From Conexivisphaera sp049976725 (GTDB lineage: Archaea; Thermoproteota; Nitrososphaeria; Conexivisphaerales; Conexivisphaeraceae), in assembly GCA_049976725.1 (NCBI GenBank), contig JBMFHR010000001.1:1-64000 (forward strand): a stretch of DNA of 64,000 nt. Direction: 5' to 3'. Shown here piece by piece: positions 7,984-15,088 of this stretch. A program made the translations under genes and the position numbers. The notes under the pieces are model-generated. The model was not told the origin of the DNA, ran no database searches, and worked only from the letters and a program-made list of their open reading frames with translations. The stretch's first letter is position 1, and every line of letters begins with the position of its first letter.

Positions 7984-9222
7984 TTAATGCGCATGCGCCG
8001 GCGCATCGCGCCTCGGCCGACCGTCCCGCGATAGGATGCCTGATATCTTGGACAGCGACTCCGCCAGCAGGCGCACCTCGTCCTCGGTGTTGTAGATGTA
8101 CACTGAGGCGCGCGTGGTGCCGCGGAAGCCGTACCTCGCGTGGAGCGGCTGGGCGCAGTGATAGCCCGACCTCACCTCCACGTTCGACAGCTCGCTGAGG
8201 AGGACCGCAACCTCGTCGGGGCTGTGGTCGCCTATCGTGAACGAGAATATTCCGAGCCTCCCGCGCGCGTCCCACGGCCCGAGGAGGCGCAGGCCTTCCA
8301 CTTCCCTGAGCGCCTCGAGCGCGAGCTCGGTCAGCCTGCGCTCGTGGTCCAGCACGCCCTCCATGCCGATCCCCCTCAGGTACTCCACGGCGGCTCCCAG
8401 GCCCACGGCCCCGGCTATGTTCGGTGTCCCAGGCTCCATGTTGTGGGGGAACTCCAGGAGCCTGTAATCGTCCAACGTCACATCCTCCACTATCCCGCCC
8501 CCCAGCCAGGGGGGCGATATCTGGTCGCGCGCGGACTCGGACACGTAGAGCACCCCGATTCCAGTCGGGCCCAGCATCTTGTGGCCGCTGAACGCCAGGA
8601 AGTCCGCGCCCATTCTCCTGACGTCAACCGGAATGTGCGGGACCGACTGCGCTCCGTCGATCAGCACAAGCGCCCCGGCGTCGTGAGCCGCGCGCACGAC
8701 CTCCTCGACATCGTTCACGACGCCGGTCACGTTGGACGCGTGCGTGAGCGCAACGATCCTGGTCCTGCGGCTCAGGTTCTCCTCGAGGGACCGCGCGTCC
8801 AGCCTGCCCTCCCCATCGAGCCCCAAGAACCTGATCCTCAGGCCGTGGATCCTCGAGGCCCTGACCCAAGGCAGCATGTTGGAGTGATGCTCCATGGCGC
8901 TCACGAGGATCTCATCGCCCTCCCTCCACCTGAGGCCCTGCGCCACGAGGTTTATTGAGGCAGTGGTCCCGGACGTGAACACGACGCCGTCCGGCCTGGC
9001 GCCTATGAACGACGCGACCGCCTCCCTGGCGCCCTCGTACTCGTCGGTCGCCCTCTGGGCCAGCCTGCCCATTCCCCTGTGCACGTTCTCGGTGTACTCC
9101 TCGTAGTACTCGCGCACCGCCTCGATAACCGCGCGCGGCTTGAGGGACGTCGCGGCGCTGTCCAGATAAACGACGCCGCTCGACAGCACAGGGAAGTCCC
9201 CGCGGATGGCTCCCGCGTCCAT
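7984..9222 (-). CDS. sufS: Cysteine desulfurase SufS
   Basis: PLP enzyme that releases sulfur from cysteine for Fe-S cluster assembly. The PLP lysine is K215 (SGHKMLGPTG) and the persulfide cysteine is C356 (RSGYHCAQPLH); EHHSNMLPW and IDGAQSVPH are also conserved. Length 412 residues, with a short basic C-terminal tail rich in R and H. No sufBCD genes sit next to it, but a SufT-like gene lies about 4.2 kb away. The ATG has a minus-strand TATA (tattataa, 9247-9254) about 28 nt upstream. The AT-rich region 9247-9300 separates it from the divergent adenosyltransferase gene. Confidence 0.9.
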   Translation of the reverse strand: MDAGAIRGDFPVLSSGVVYLDSAATSLKPRAVIEAVREYYEEYTENVHRGMGRLAQRATDEYEGAREAVASFIGARPDGVVFTSGTTASINLVAQGLRWREGDEILVSAMEHHSNMLPWVRASRIHGLRIRFLGLDGEGRLDARSLEENLSRRTRIVALTHASNVTGVVNDVEEVVRAAHDAGALVLIDGAQSVPHIPVDVRRMGADFLAFSGHKMLGPTGIGVLYVSESARDQISPPWLGGGIVEDVTLDDYRLLEFPHNMEPGTPNIAGAVGLGAAVEYLRGIGMEGVLDHERRLTELALEALREVEGLRLLGPWDARGRLGIFSFTIGDHSPDEVAVLLSELSNVEVRSGYHCAQPLHARYGFRGTTRASVYIYNTEDEVRLLAESLSKISGILSRDGRPRRDAPAHAH

Positions 9223-9334
9223 TGTCCGATCGTTCGACTGGCTGACTATTATAAGTTAACGTTCAATTTACTAAATATTATTATATCAATCTTAATTTCA
9301 CCATATGCTCAGGCGCCGAGCGCGGACCGCACAG

Positions 9335-9341
9335 CTTTTTA
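9335..9341 (+). promoter_or_regulatory. TATA-like box of the cobalamin adenosyltransferase gene
   Basis: cttttta lies about 28 nt before the ATG at 9367, fixing that start although the reading frame stays open far upstream. Confidence 0.5.
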
Positions 9342-9366
9342 CCTGGCCGGCCCGGATCGGCCCAGG

Positions 9367-10113
9367 ATGAGGTTCAGGGTCTACACTGGGACGGGCGACG
9401 ACGGCACGACCTACAGTCCCCTCACCGGCGGCAGGACGTGGAAGGACGATCCGGCAGTCGAGCTCTCGGGCGCGCTGGACGAGGCGGTGTCCGCGATAGG
9501 CCTGGCCAGGTCCTTCCTCCCGCCCGAGCTGTCCGACGTCGACGCGGAGCTGGCCAGGTTGCAGAGGGTACTGTTCTCCGCCGTCACCACGTTCGAGACC
9601 AGGGGCAGGAGGCAGCTCCTGACGGAGGATGACGTCAGGTGGATGGAGCGCGTCTCCGAGTCGAGGATGGAGGACGTCGAGCTCTTCGTGGTGCCCTCCG
9701 GCCATCCGGCCGCGACCGCGCTCCACGTGGCGCGCTCGTTCACGAGGAGGCTCGAGCGCGTCCTGGTCAGGGTGGCCCGCGAGGAAGGGGTGAACCAGCC
9801 CCTGGTGATGGCCGCGGTCAACAGGGCCAGCAGCGCCCTCTTCGCGCTGGCGGTTCACGTGAACAGGAGGACGGGCCACAGCGAGGACGCCTTCAGGCCA
9901 CGAGGTCCTCCATTCCCAGCGCCGATGCGAGGCTCTCCTCGTCCACCCTGTAGGTGCGGCCCACGCGGGAGGCTGCCTCCAGCGGCAGGAAGCGCCATTC
10001 CCTCTTGTAGTGGATGGCCAGCAGCGCGCGGGCCCCGGCGCGCCTGGCCCACTCTGCCAGCTTCTCCACCTGCTCGGAGTCCACGTATATCGGCAGCTCG
10101 CTCCTGGCCTTGA
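9367..10113 (+). CDS. PduO-type cob(I)alamin adenosyltransferase
   Basis: Transfers the adenosyl group of ATP to cob(I)alamin. The N-terminal VYTGTGDDGTTYS is the ATP-binding motif, followed by ELSGALDEAVSAIGLAR, RLQRVLFSA, FVVPSGHPAATALHVARSF and the helix with NRASSALFALAVHVNR. The conserved domain ends near base 9900 (about 178 codons, the normal size). The frame then runs another 210 bp antisense to hjc, giving a Pro/Arg-rich tail unlike the family. No frame has a stop immediately after the domain, so the tail may be a real overlap or an indel may have removed the stop. Confidence 0.75.
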   Translation: MRFRVYTGTGDDGTTYSPLTGGRTWKDDPAVELSGALDEAVSAIGLARSFLPPELSDVDAELARLQRVLFSAVTTFETRGRRQLLTEDDVRWMERVSESRMEDVELFVVPSGHPAATALHVARSFTRRLERVLVRVAREEGVNQPLVMAAVNRASSALFALAVHVNRRTGHSEDAFRPRGPPFPAPMRGSPRPPCRCGPRGRLPPAAGSAIPSCSGWPAARGPRRAWPTLPASPPARSPRISAARSWP

Positions 10114-10294
10114 CCTCGAAGGCGAATATGGTGCCCGCCCTCGCCGCCACGACGTCCGGCTGCACGAAGCGCTTGGCCTTGGCGCCGCTCGCCGGGGCCC
10201 GGATGGACGCGAACCCCATCTCCCAAAGCCTGCGCGCCAGGTCGCGTTCCCTGTCCAGGCCACGGCGCCGGGACCTGGACTCCTCAGACCTCAA
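9893..10294 (-). CDS. hjc: Holliday junction resolvase Hjc
   Basis: Archaeal Holliday-junction-cutting nuclease of the PD-(D/E)XK fold. Visible catalytic residues are E16 (LDRERD), D47 (QPDVVA), E60 and K62 (FAFEVKAR), with the family RAPASG motif in between. The 133 residues fit Hjc. The ATG start overlaps the 3' end of the preceding minus-strand gene by 11 bp, so the two are probably cotranscribed. The 3' end lies antisense to the adenosyltransferase tail. Confidence 0.88.
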   Translation of the reverse strand: MRSEESRSRRRGLDRERDLARRLWEMGFASIRAPASGAKAKRFVQPDVVAARAGTIFAFEVKARSELPIYVDSEQVEKLAEWARRAGARALLAIHYKREWRFLPLEAASRVGRTYRVDEESLASALGMEDLVA

Positions 10295-10607
10295 TTCCCC
10301 TGCCCACCCTCACGATCATCCTGTACCACTGGGCGACCAGCGCCCTCACGCCCCCGCCTGATTCCATCCAGCGCAGCAGGTCAGAGATGGCCGCGGCGCC
10401 CTCTTCGCCCTCCTGGAGGAGGGACCTCCCGATCTCCGACACCAGCAGCCTCAGGCCCTCCGCGCTCTCGTAGTCGTTGCCATCCGCTAGCACGGCCGAG
10501 AAATCCCCCCTCAGCAGGTAGCCCGGGATGCGGGACACCACGCGGTCCACGCGCTCGCCCGGCATCCTGGAGGAGAGGAAATCCCTGAGCCACTCCTCCA
10601 AGTTCAC
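10284..10607 (-). CDS. Small hypothetical protein upstream of hjc
   Basis: A 107-residue, mostly helical, soluble protein with no motif I recognise; it opens with NLEEWLRDFLSSR and ends in VAQWYRMIVRVGRG. The GTG start is supported by a minus-strand TATA-like sequence (gtttaacctta on the plus strand, 10631-10641) about 28 nt upstream. It overlaps hjc by 11 bp, so a role connected with recombination is possible, but only context suggests it. Confidence 0.6.
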   Translation of the reverse strand: MNLEEWLRDFLSSRMPGERVDRVVSRIPGYLLRGDFSAVLADGNDYESAEGLRLLVSEIGRSLLQEGEEGAAAISDLLRWMESGGGVRALVAQWYRMIVRVGRGIEV

Positions 10608-10638
10608 GCCATCGAGATTGTCGCCCCCTCGTTTAACC

Positions 10639-11232
10639 TTATGGCGGAGGCCTGGGCCCGATCGCCAGGGCCTCTGTCGATGCCCCCCGCACGCGGAAGC
10701 CGCACGACTCCAGCCTCGCCCCGAGCCCGGAGCTCGCCGGGAACACGTAGCTCCTCACCAGGGACAGCGCGTCGCACCCGAGGGCCGAGGCCGCGTCGGC
10801 GCACCCGCCGCATAGGAAAGCGACCAGCCCGTGCCTGCCGCTGACTATCCTATTGACCCCCACGCTCTCGACCTTAACGCTGTATCCCCCGAAGTCCATC
10901 GCGGCGCTCCTATCCTCAGACGAGGCCGCCTCGCACCTCACGGTGGCCCTTATCCCGTTGAGCTCCAGATTCTCGGCCAACAGGTAGCAGTTGGCCGGAT
11001 CTGGTTCGTACGCGCGGATCTCACCGCACAGATCGGCCAGGGCCAGCACCGGTTCGCCTATGTGCGCTCCCACCAGCACGCACGAGCGCGCTCCCGACTC
11101 CTCCACAAAGCGCCTCAGGTCCTCGAGCACTTGGATCGGCCACGGCTCAGCGTAGTGGGCCGCGATCAGCTTGAGCCCCCCGCCCTCCACCAGGCGCCTG
11201 CCATCCTCGAGCACCGACACGACCCTCCACAT
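10639..11232 (-). CDS. FkbM-like methyltransferase family protein
   Basis: A 197-residue protein with the FkbM pattern: a glycine motif in VLVGAHIGEPVLALA, an acidic motif IRAYEPDPANCYLL and NLELNGI. It lacks the longer C-terminal part of some family members. The ATG at 11232 is chosen because a minus-strand TATA (ctttatcc, 11257-11264) lies about 29 nt before it; an upstream in-frame ATG at 11283 would lie outside that transcript. The substrate is unknown; FkbM enzymes methylate sugars or lipids. Confidence 0.65.
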   Translation of the reverse strand: MWRVVSVLEDGRRLVEGGGLKLIAAHYAEPWPIQVLEDLRRFVEESGARSCVLVGAHIGEPVLALADLCGEIRAYEPDPANCYLLAENLELNGIRATVRCEAASSEDRSAAMDFGGYSVKVESVGVNRIVSGRHGLVAFLCGGCADAASALGCDALSLVRSYVFPASSGLGARLESCGFRVRGASTEALAIGPRPPP

Positions 11233-11283
11233 GCACCGGAGCGGGGGCGCGCGACCGGATAAAGTTGACCCGCCTTTGGGCAT

Positions 11284-11427
11284 CGCGTGCGCCGGGGCCG
11301 CGCGTTTAGACGGCAGCCCGCTCCCCCGCGCGGGATCCTGAGGGCTCAGCCAGGAGTATCCAGCTCATCCGACCTGATCGCCAAAGGGATCGCGCATCAT
11401 CGCCCGTTAGCAGGCGGCCGGATGGCT
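11284..11427. other. Short intergenic spacer
   Basis: About 140-190 bp between the FkbM-like gene and the stop of the ROK kinase gene. I see no gene, RNA structure or strong promoter in it. Confidence 0.4.
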
Positions 11428-12387
11428 CTATTTCCATTGTGGTCCCCTCGAGCCCTCCAGCGCCGCGGTTGCGGCGCCTACCAGCGGGGACGCCTCGCCC
11501 AGAGCTGCCGGCACGAGCTTCGGGCGAGTCCCCATGGAGTAATTGGGCAGGTATTCCTCGATAGCGCTGTCCAGCAGGTCCCTGTTGTGCAGATACACGG
11601 GGCCGCCCAGCACGATCACCTCGGGATCATACGCGCTCGCCACGCTGGCTATGCCGGCAGCGGCCACCCGGGAGAACTCGTGCACGACCTCCAACGCCAG
11701 CTCGTCGCCCTCCCTCGCCAGGCGGAAGATCGTCGGCGCGTCCGGCAGTCCACCTGATCCTAGGATCTCCCTCAGGCGGCTCCGCGCGTTCGGCAGCTCG
11801 GCCGCCAGAAGCGCCGCCAGCCTGGGTACCCCCGTCCCTGAGCAGTAGGCCTCCCAGTGCCCCACGCCGCCGCAGCCGCACCTGAGCCTCCCGCTGTAAT
11901 CCACCACGATGTGCCCGACCTCGTGCGCGTTGCCGCGCGCCCCCATCAGCGGCCTGCCATCCACGATGACCCCGGCGCCGAGCCCTGTGCTGAACGTTAG
12001 GTAGACCAGATTTTCGGAGCCCATCCCGGCGCCGTGCTTCCACTCACCGATCGCCCCCGCGACCGCGTCGTTGAGCAGCACCACCTCGAGGCCGAACCTC
12101 CTCGTCAGCCTGCCCACGACGTCTATCTCGCCGGACTCGCGCAGGTTAGGGGGGCTCAGGAGGACCCCCCTCCTGACGTCCATGGGACCGACCGACGCCA
12201 CCCCCACTACGTCCGCGCGCCTCACCAAGTCCTCCGCGAGGTCCCCCGCCGCGTCCACCACGCCGCGCTCCGGAGTCAGCGATCTCCTCAGCTCCAGGAT
12301 CCTCCCATCCTCGCTCACCAAACCGGCCCTCAGGTTGGTGGCCCCGATGTCTATCGCCAGAGCCACCCTCACACCATCGACATCCAT
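11428..12387 (-). CDS. ROK-family sugar kinase
   Basis: ATP-dependent hexokinase/glucokinase-type protein of about 319 residues. The phosphate-1 loop is AIDIGATNLRAGL, the catalytic region is VVLLNDAVAGAIGEW, and the zinc/ROK signature GHIVVDYSGRLRCGCGGVGH carries His where many ROK proteins have the third Cys. LTFSTGLGAGVIVDGR and EVIVLGGPV complete the fold. There is no helix-turn-helix, so it is a kinase, not a ROK repressor. The ATG at 12387 is preferred; a TTG at 12399 is possible. A 13-bp perfect palindrome (12396-12408) sits at the 5' end. Likely feeds glucose or a related hexose into glycolysis. Confidence 0.82.
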   Translation of the reverse strand: MDVDGVRVALAIDIGATNLRAGLVSEDGRILELRRSLTPERGVVDAAGDLAEDLVRRADVVGVASVGPMDVRRGVLLSPPNLRESGEIDVVGRLTRRFGLEVVLLNDAVAGAIGEWKHGAGMGSENLVYLTFSTGLGAGVIVDGRPLMGARGNAHEVGHIVVDYSGRLRCGCGGVGHWEAYCSGTGVPRLAALLAAELPNARSRLREILGSGGLPDAPTIFRLAREGDELALEVVHEFSRVAAAGIASVASAYDPEVIVLGGPVYLHNRDLLDSAIEEYLPNYSMGTRPKLVPAALGEASPLVGAATAALEGSRGPQWK

Positions 12388-12395
12388 CACCCACT

Positions 12396-12408
12396 GCAAA
12401 TCATTTGC
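12396..12408. promoter_or_regulatory. Palindrome at the ROK kinase start
   Basis: GCAAAT-C-ATTTGC is a perfect inverted repeat around a single central base, just upstream of the kinase start codon. Its position suits a repressor operator; nothing proves that. Confidence 0.35.
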
Positions 12409-12438
12409 GCAGGCATCCTAGTGGCAGAATCGCTGCTG

Positions 12439-12660
12439 CTATATGCGAGCCCTGGAGCCCAGCCCCTGTGCTCCTGCGTTCCTGTAAGCCAGCGCCGATG
12501 CTATGACATCTAGGTAGCCGATGCCCACGCTCTTGAAGACTGATATCTCCCCGGATGTCCTCTTGAGGCCTCCTGACCGCACGACTTCCGCCAGCTCCCC
12601 GACGATCTTGAGAGGATCGAGCGCGTTATTCTCCACCGCGTGGATCACGTCGCCGGCCTC
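12439..12660 (-). CDS. Ornithine cyclodeaminase/mu-crystallin family protein, C-terminal part
   Basis: The last about 73 codons of a gene cut by the assembly gap. SGEISVFKSVGIGYLDVIAS followed by ALAYRNA is the conserved C-terminal nucleotide-binding edge of ornithine cyclodeaminase and archaeal alanine dehydrogenase. The reading frame is open into the Ns at 12661. Family members make proline from ornithine, reduce pyruvate to alanine or reduce imines; the fragment cannot tell which. The stop at 12439 lies about 50 bp upstream of the ROK kinase start on the same strand. Confidence 0.75.
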   Translation of the reverse strand, partial: EAGDVIHAVENNALDPLKIVGELAEVVRSGGLKRTSGEISVFKSVGIGYLDVIASALAYRNAGAQGLGSRARI

Positions 12661-12760
12661 NNNNNNNNNNNNNNNNNNNNNNNNNNNNNNNNNNNNNNNN
12701 NNNNNNNNNNNNNNNNNNNNNNNNNNNNNNNNNNNNNNNNNNNNNNNNNNNNNNNNNNNN
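12661..12760. other. Assembly gap of 100 Ns
   Basis: Exactly 100 Ns, the usual placeholder for a gap of unknown length. Different genes run into it on each side (ornithine cyclodeaminase-like left, acetoacetyl-CoA synthetase-like right), so at least the remainder of both is missing, and the join itself may be uncertain. Confidence 0.98.
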
Positions 12761-13369
12761 CGGCCTCAGCGCCTCGAGCCTCCGGCGCATGGGCTCCGCC
12801 CCGAGCTCGGGCGGTATCGCGCTCCAGATGGCTCCCAGCGCTGCCGTGGCGAGCATAGCCACAAGTGTCTCCGGTATGTTCGGCATTATCGCCGTCACGA
12901 CGTCGCCCGGGCCAACGCCCAGGGAGGCCAGGAATTGCTCGAAGCTCCCCGTCCTGTCGCGCAGCTCTGACCAGCTTAGCATGATATCAGGGCGGGTCTC
13001 CGAGAGCCCCAGCACAGCGACGTCGCCTGGTTTCGCGTCGGCCGGCGCCAGCATGTTCTCCGCGTAGTTAAGCCGGGCGCCCGGGAACCACCTGACGCCG
13101 AACCACTCGGATCCCGGGCTCCAGCCCTCGCGCACCGACGAGAAGCCCTCCGACCTCCTTATCTCGAAGAACTCCCAGAGCGTCCTCCAGAAGAGGTCGC
13201 CGCGCTCGACCGACCATGCCCAGAGCTCGTCGTAACTCGAGAACTCTAATCCATGCGTTCTCTCAGTCAGCCGATGTACTTGGTTATGGTACTGTTCCTC
13301 AAGCGGTCCTCCGTTGGGGTCCAGATCGGCGCGCCGTCTGAGCCAACCAATGCGGATTCCGCCCTCCAC
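12761..13369 (-). CDS. Acetoacetyl-CoA synthetase-like protein, N-terminal part
   Basis: The first about 203 codons of an acyl/acetoacetyl-CoA synthetase (ANL superfamily) cut by the gap. FSSYDELWAWSVER, FWRTLWEFFEI, ARLNYAENML and IMPNIPETLVAMLATAALGA are characteristic of acetoacetyl-CoA synthetases and close propionyl/acetyl-CoA relatives. The AMP-binding P-loop and the C-terminal lid would lie in the missing part. The GTG start is tentative. Nearby thiolase and DUF35 genes are about 11 kb away, so no direct operon link is seen. Confidence 0.75.
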
Positions 13370-13397
13370 AGGCCCGCACGCGTTCGGGCCCCGCGGA

Positions 13398-13808
13398 TCA
13401 CGAGCTCCCGCTGGATTCCCCGCTGCCCTGGCTCTGGTACTGGTACGCTGCCTTCCAGTCCTCTACTATGTCGTAGCCGTAGATGACCTTCAGCTGCTCC
13501 CTTCCCTCAGGCGTGACGCGATCAGGCGACCACGGATGATCCCAGACTATCTCAACGTTAACACCCTTGGCCTCCTTGACCTTGTCCCACACGGTGGCCT
13601 CCGTCACGTAAGCTATTGAAGCCGCAACAGGGCACCCGAGGGCCGTGAGCACCATCTTGATGTCGACGAACCCATCATCGTTCACCCTTATGTCCTCTAT
13701 CAGCCCCAGGTCCCAGACGTTGACCGGTATCTCCGGATCGTACACCTCCTTCAGCGCCTCCACGACCTTCCTCCTGATCTCCTCCTTCTGCTCCTGGGTT
13801 AACGCCAT
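13398..13808 (-). CDS. SufT/MIP18 (DUF59) family iron-sulfur assembly protein
   Basis: A 136-residue protein with the DUF59 fold: VVEALKEVYDPEIPVNVWDL, VDIKMVLTALGCPVA containing the conserved Cys, and VEIVWDHPWSPDRVT. Family members help insert Fe-S clusters into target proteins. After the domain it has an extra tail of about 35 residues ending in a Ser/Gly/Gln-rich stretch. The ATG has an AT-rich TATA region at 13835-13844 about 30 nt upstream. With sufS in the same region this supports SUF-type Fe-S assembly. Confidence 0.83.
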   Translation of the reverse strand: MALTQEQKEEIRRKVVEALKEVYDPEIPVNVWDLGLIEDIRVNDDGFVDIKMVLTALGCPVAASIAYVTEATVWDKVKEAKGVNVEIVWDHPWSPDRVTPEGREQLKVIYGYDIVEDWKAAYQYQSQGSGESSGSS

Positions 13809-13861
13809 GCCTGATTTCTCGCTTGCACCCCGCTAGTAATTAACCTTCCCTCGGATTCGGC

Positions 13862-14992
13862 TCATGTGAAGTCAGAGTGCAGCTTGCGCATGTCCGCCTC
13901 AGTGACCCCCTCGGCCTCCGCTATCTCGTGGACCATCGCCTCCAGCGAGAGCAGCGCCCTGAGCTCGAAGGAGGAGTCCAGGGGATCCCTGGGCAGGTAG
14001 CTGCTCCTCAGGCCCCTGATCCTCTGTATCTTCCTACCCGGCACGTTGACGACGGCGTCGCTGTTCTGGCCGAGCGTGGACGCTGGGTAGGACGTCAACG
14101 AGGCAACGCGCACGCCCTTCGACCGGGCCTTAATGGCCAGCATCGCCGGCAGCTGCTCGCCCGATCCCGAGATTATCAGCACGAGGTCCCCGGGCACGAC
14201 CGCCACGCTGCCCCTGTCCAACCAGTAGTACACCTCCCTCACCTCATCGGACTTTGCCACGTGCCTGAGCCTGGTCACGAAGAACTTCGCGACGGTCCCG
14301 GAGAATCCCTCGCCTATCACCACGACCTTGCCCGGCCAAGGATTCTCCCTGCTGCGGGGCCTGGGCATCAGCGAGTAGAGCCTCGCGAACTCCTCGCCCG
14401 ATGGCCTATACCCCCTGGCCGCGTCCAGCAGCGTCCAGTAGTTCTCCTCGAGAGCGCCGCCGACCGCGAGCATCCTGATGAACGCGAGCGAGATCAGCAT
14501 GCTCCTGAGCTCGAACAACGTTCCCAGCGGCGTGAGCGGCGCGTAGACCTCCTTGCTCAGCAGGCGCTCGTAGTAGTCCTCACCGTCGAGCTTGGTCCGT
14601 CCGGGCACGTGGACGACGAGGTCGGCGAGCGCCGCGGCCGGGCTCTCGGGTGCCGCCGTGAAGACCGCTATTTTGGCTCCGGCGTCCCTCGCCACCTGCA
14701 GTGTCTGCAGCGTGTAGGTCGTGGTGCCACTGCCTGTGAATCCTATCACCAGGTCGCTGTACTTTATCACGTACGGCACGTCCTCCGGGCCGTAGCTCCT
14801 CTCGTAGCCGAGGTTCCTGAGGAACCTCATGAACACGTCGGCCACCTCGCCGGACCTCCCAGCGCCCACCGTGATGATCCTGCCGGCGCCCTCGACGAGC
14901 TCCCTGAGCCTGTTCACGACTGACTGATCCGGCAGCCTCGTTGACGCGAGCAGGGAGCAGAGGTCACTGTAGGACCTCTCTATTCCATCCAC
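13862..14992 (-). CDS. Tandem SIS-domain (phosphohexuloisomerase-like) protein
   Basis: About 376 residues holding two complete SIS domains that both resemble 6-phospho-3-hexuloisomerase. Copy 1 has ITVGAGRSGEVADVFMRFL, LVIGFTGSGTTTY and PLGTLFELRSMLISLAFI. Copy 2 has VVIGEGFSGTVAKFFVTRL, LVLIISGSGEQLP and PLDSSFELRALLSLEAM. Normal enzymes are single-domain homo-oligomers of about 180-200 residues, so this is an internal duplication or fusion. The GTG at 14992 is chosen because a TATA (ttttaaat, 15016-15023) lies 27 nt upstream; the frame stays open much further but runs antisense to the alcohol dehydrogenase. A partner for the hexulose-phosphate synthase at 37685-38365 is plausible. Confidence 0.75.
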   Translation of the reverse strand: MDGIERSYSDLCSLLASTRLPDQSVVNRLRELVEGAGRIITVGAGRSGEVADVFMRFLRNLGYERSYGPEDVPYVIKYSDLVIGFTGSGTTTYTLQTLQVARDAGAKIAVFTAAPESPAAALADLVVHVPGRTKLDGEDYYERLLSKEVYAPLTPLGTLFELRSMLISLAFIRMLAVGGALEENYWTLLDAARGYRPSGEEFARLYSLMPRPRSRENPWPGKVVVIGEGFSGTVAKFFVTRLRHVAKSDEVREVYYWLDRGSVAVVPGDLVLIISGSGEQLPAMLAIKARSKGVRVASLTSYPASTLGQNSDAVVNVPGRKIQRIRGLRSSYLPRDPLDSSFELRALLSLEAMVHEIAEAEGVTEADMRKLHSDFT

Positions 14993-15015
14993 GCCAACTG
15001 GGAGGTCCGGGCGCG

Positions 15016-15068
15016 TTTTAAATCCTGCGAGAGCCAGCTCGACGGTACGGGAGAAACGCCTAAAATCG
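15016..15068. promoter_or_regulatory. Divergent promoter pair
   Basis: ttttaaat at 15016-15023 serves the minus-strand tandem SIS gene (start 14992), and cctaaaatcg at 15059-15068 serves the plus-strand dehydrogenase (start 15089). Each is about 25-28 nt from its start codon. Confidence 0.6.
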
Positions 15069-15088
15069 GAAGCGCGAATCCGCGCGCC

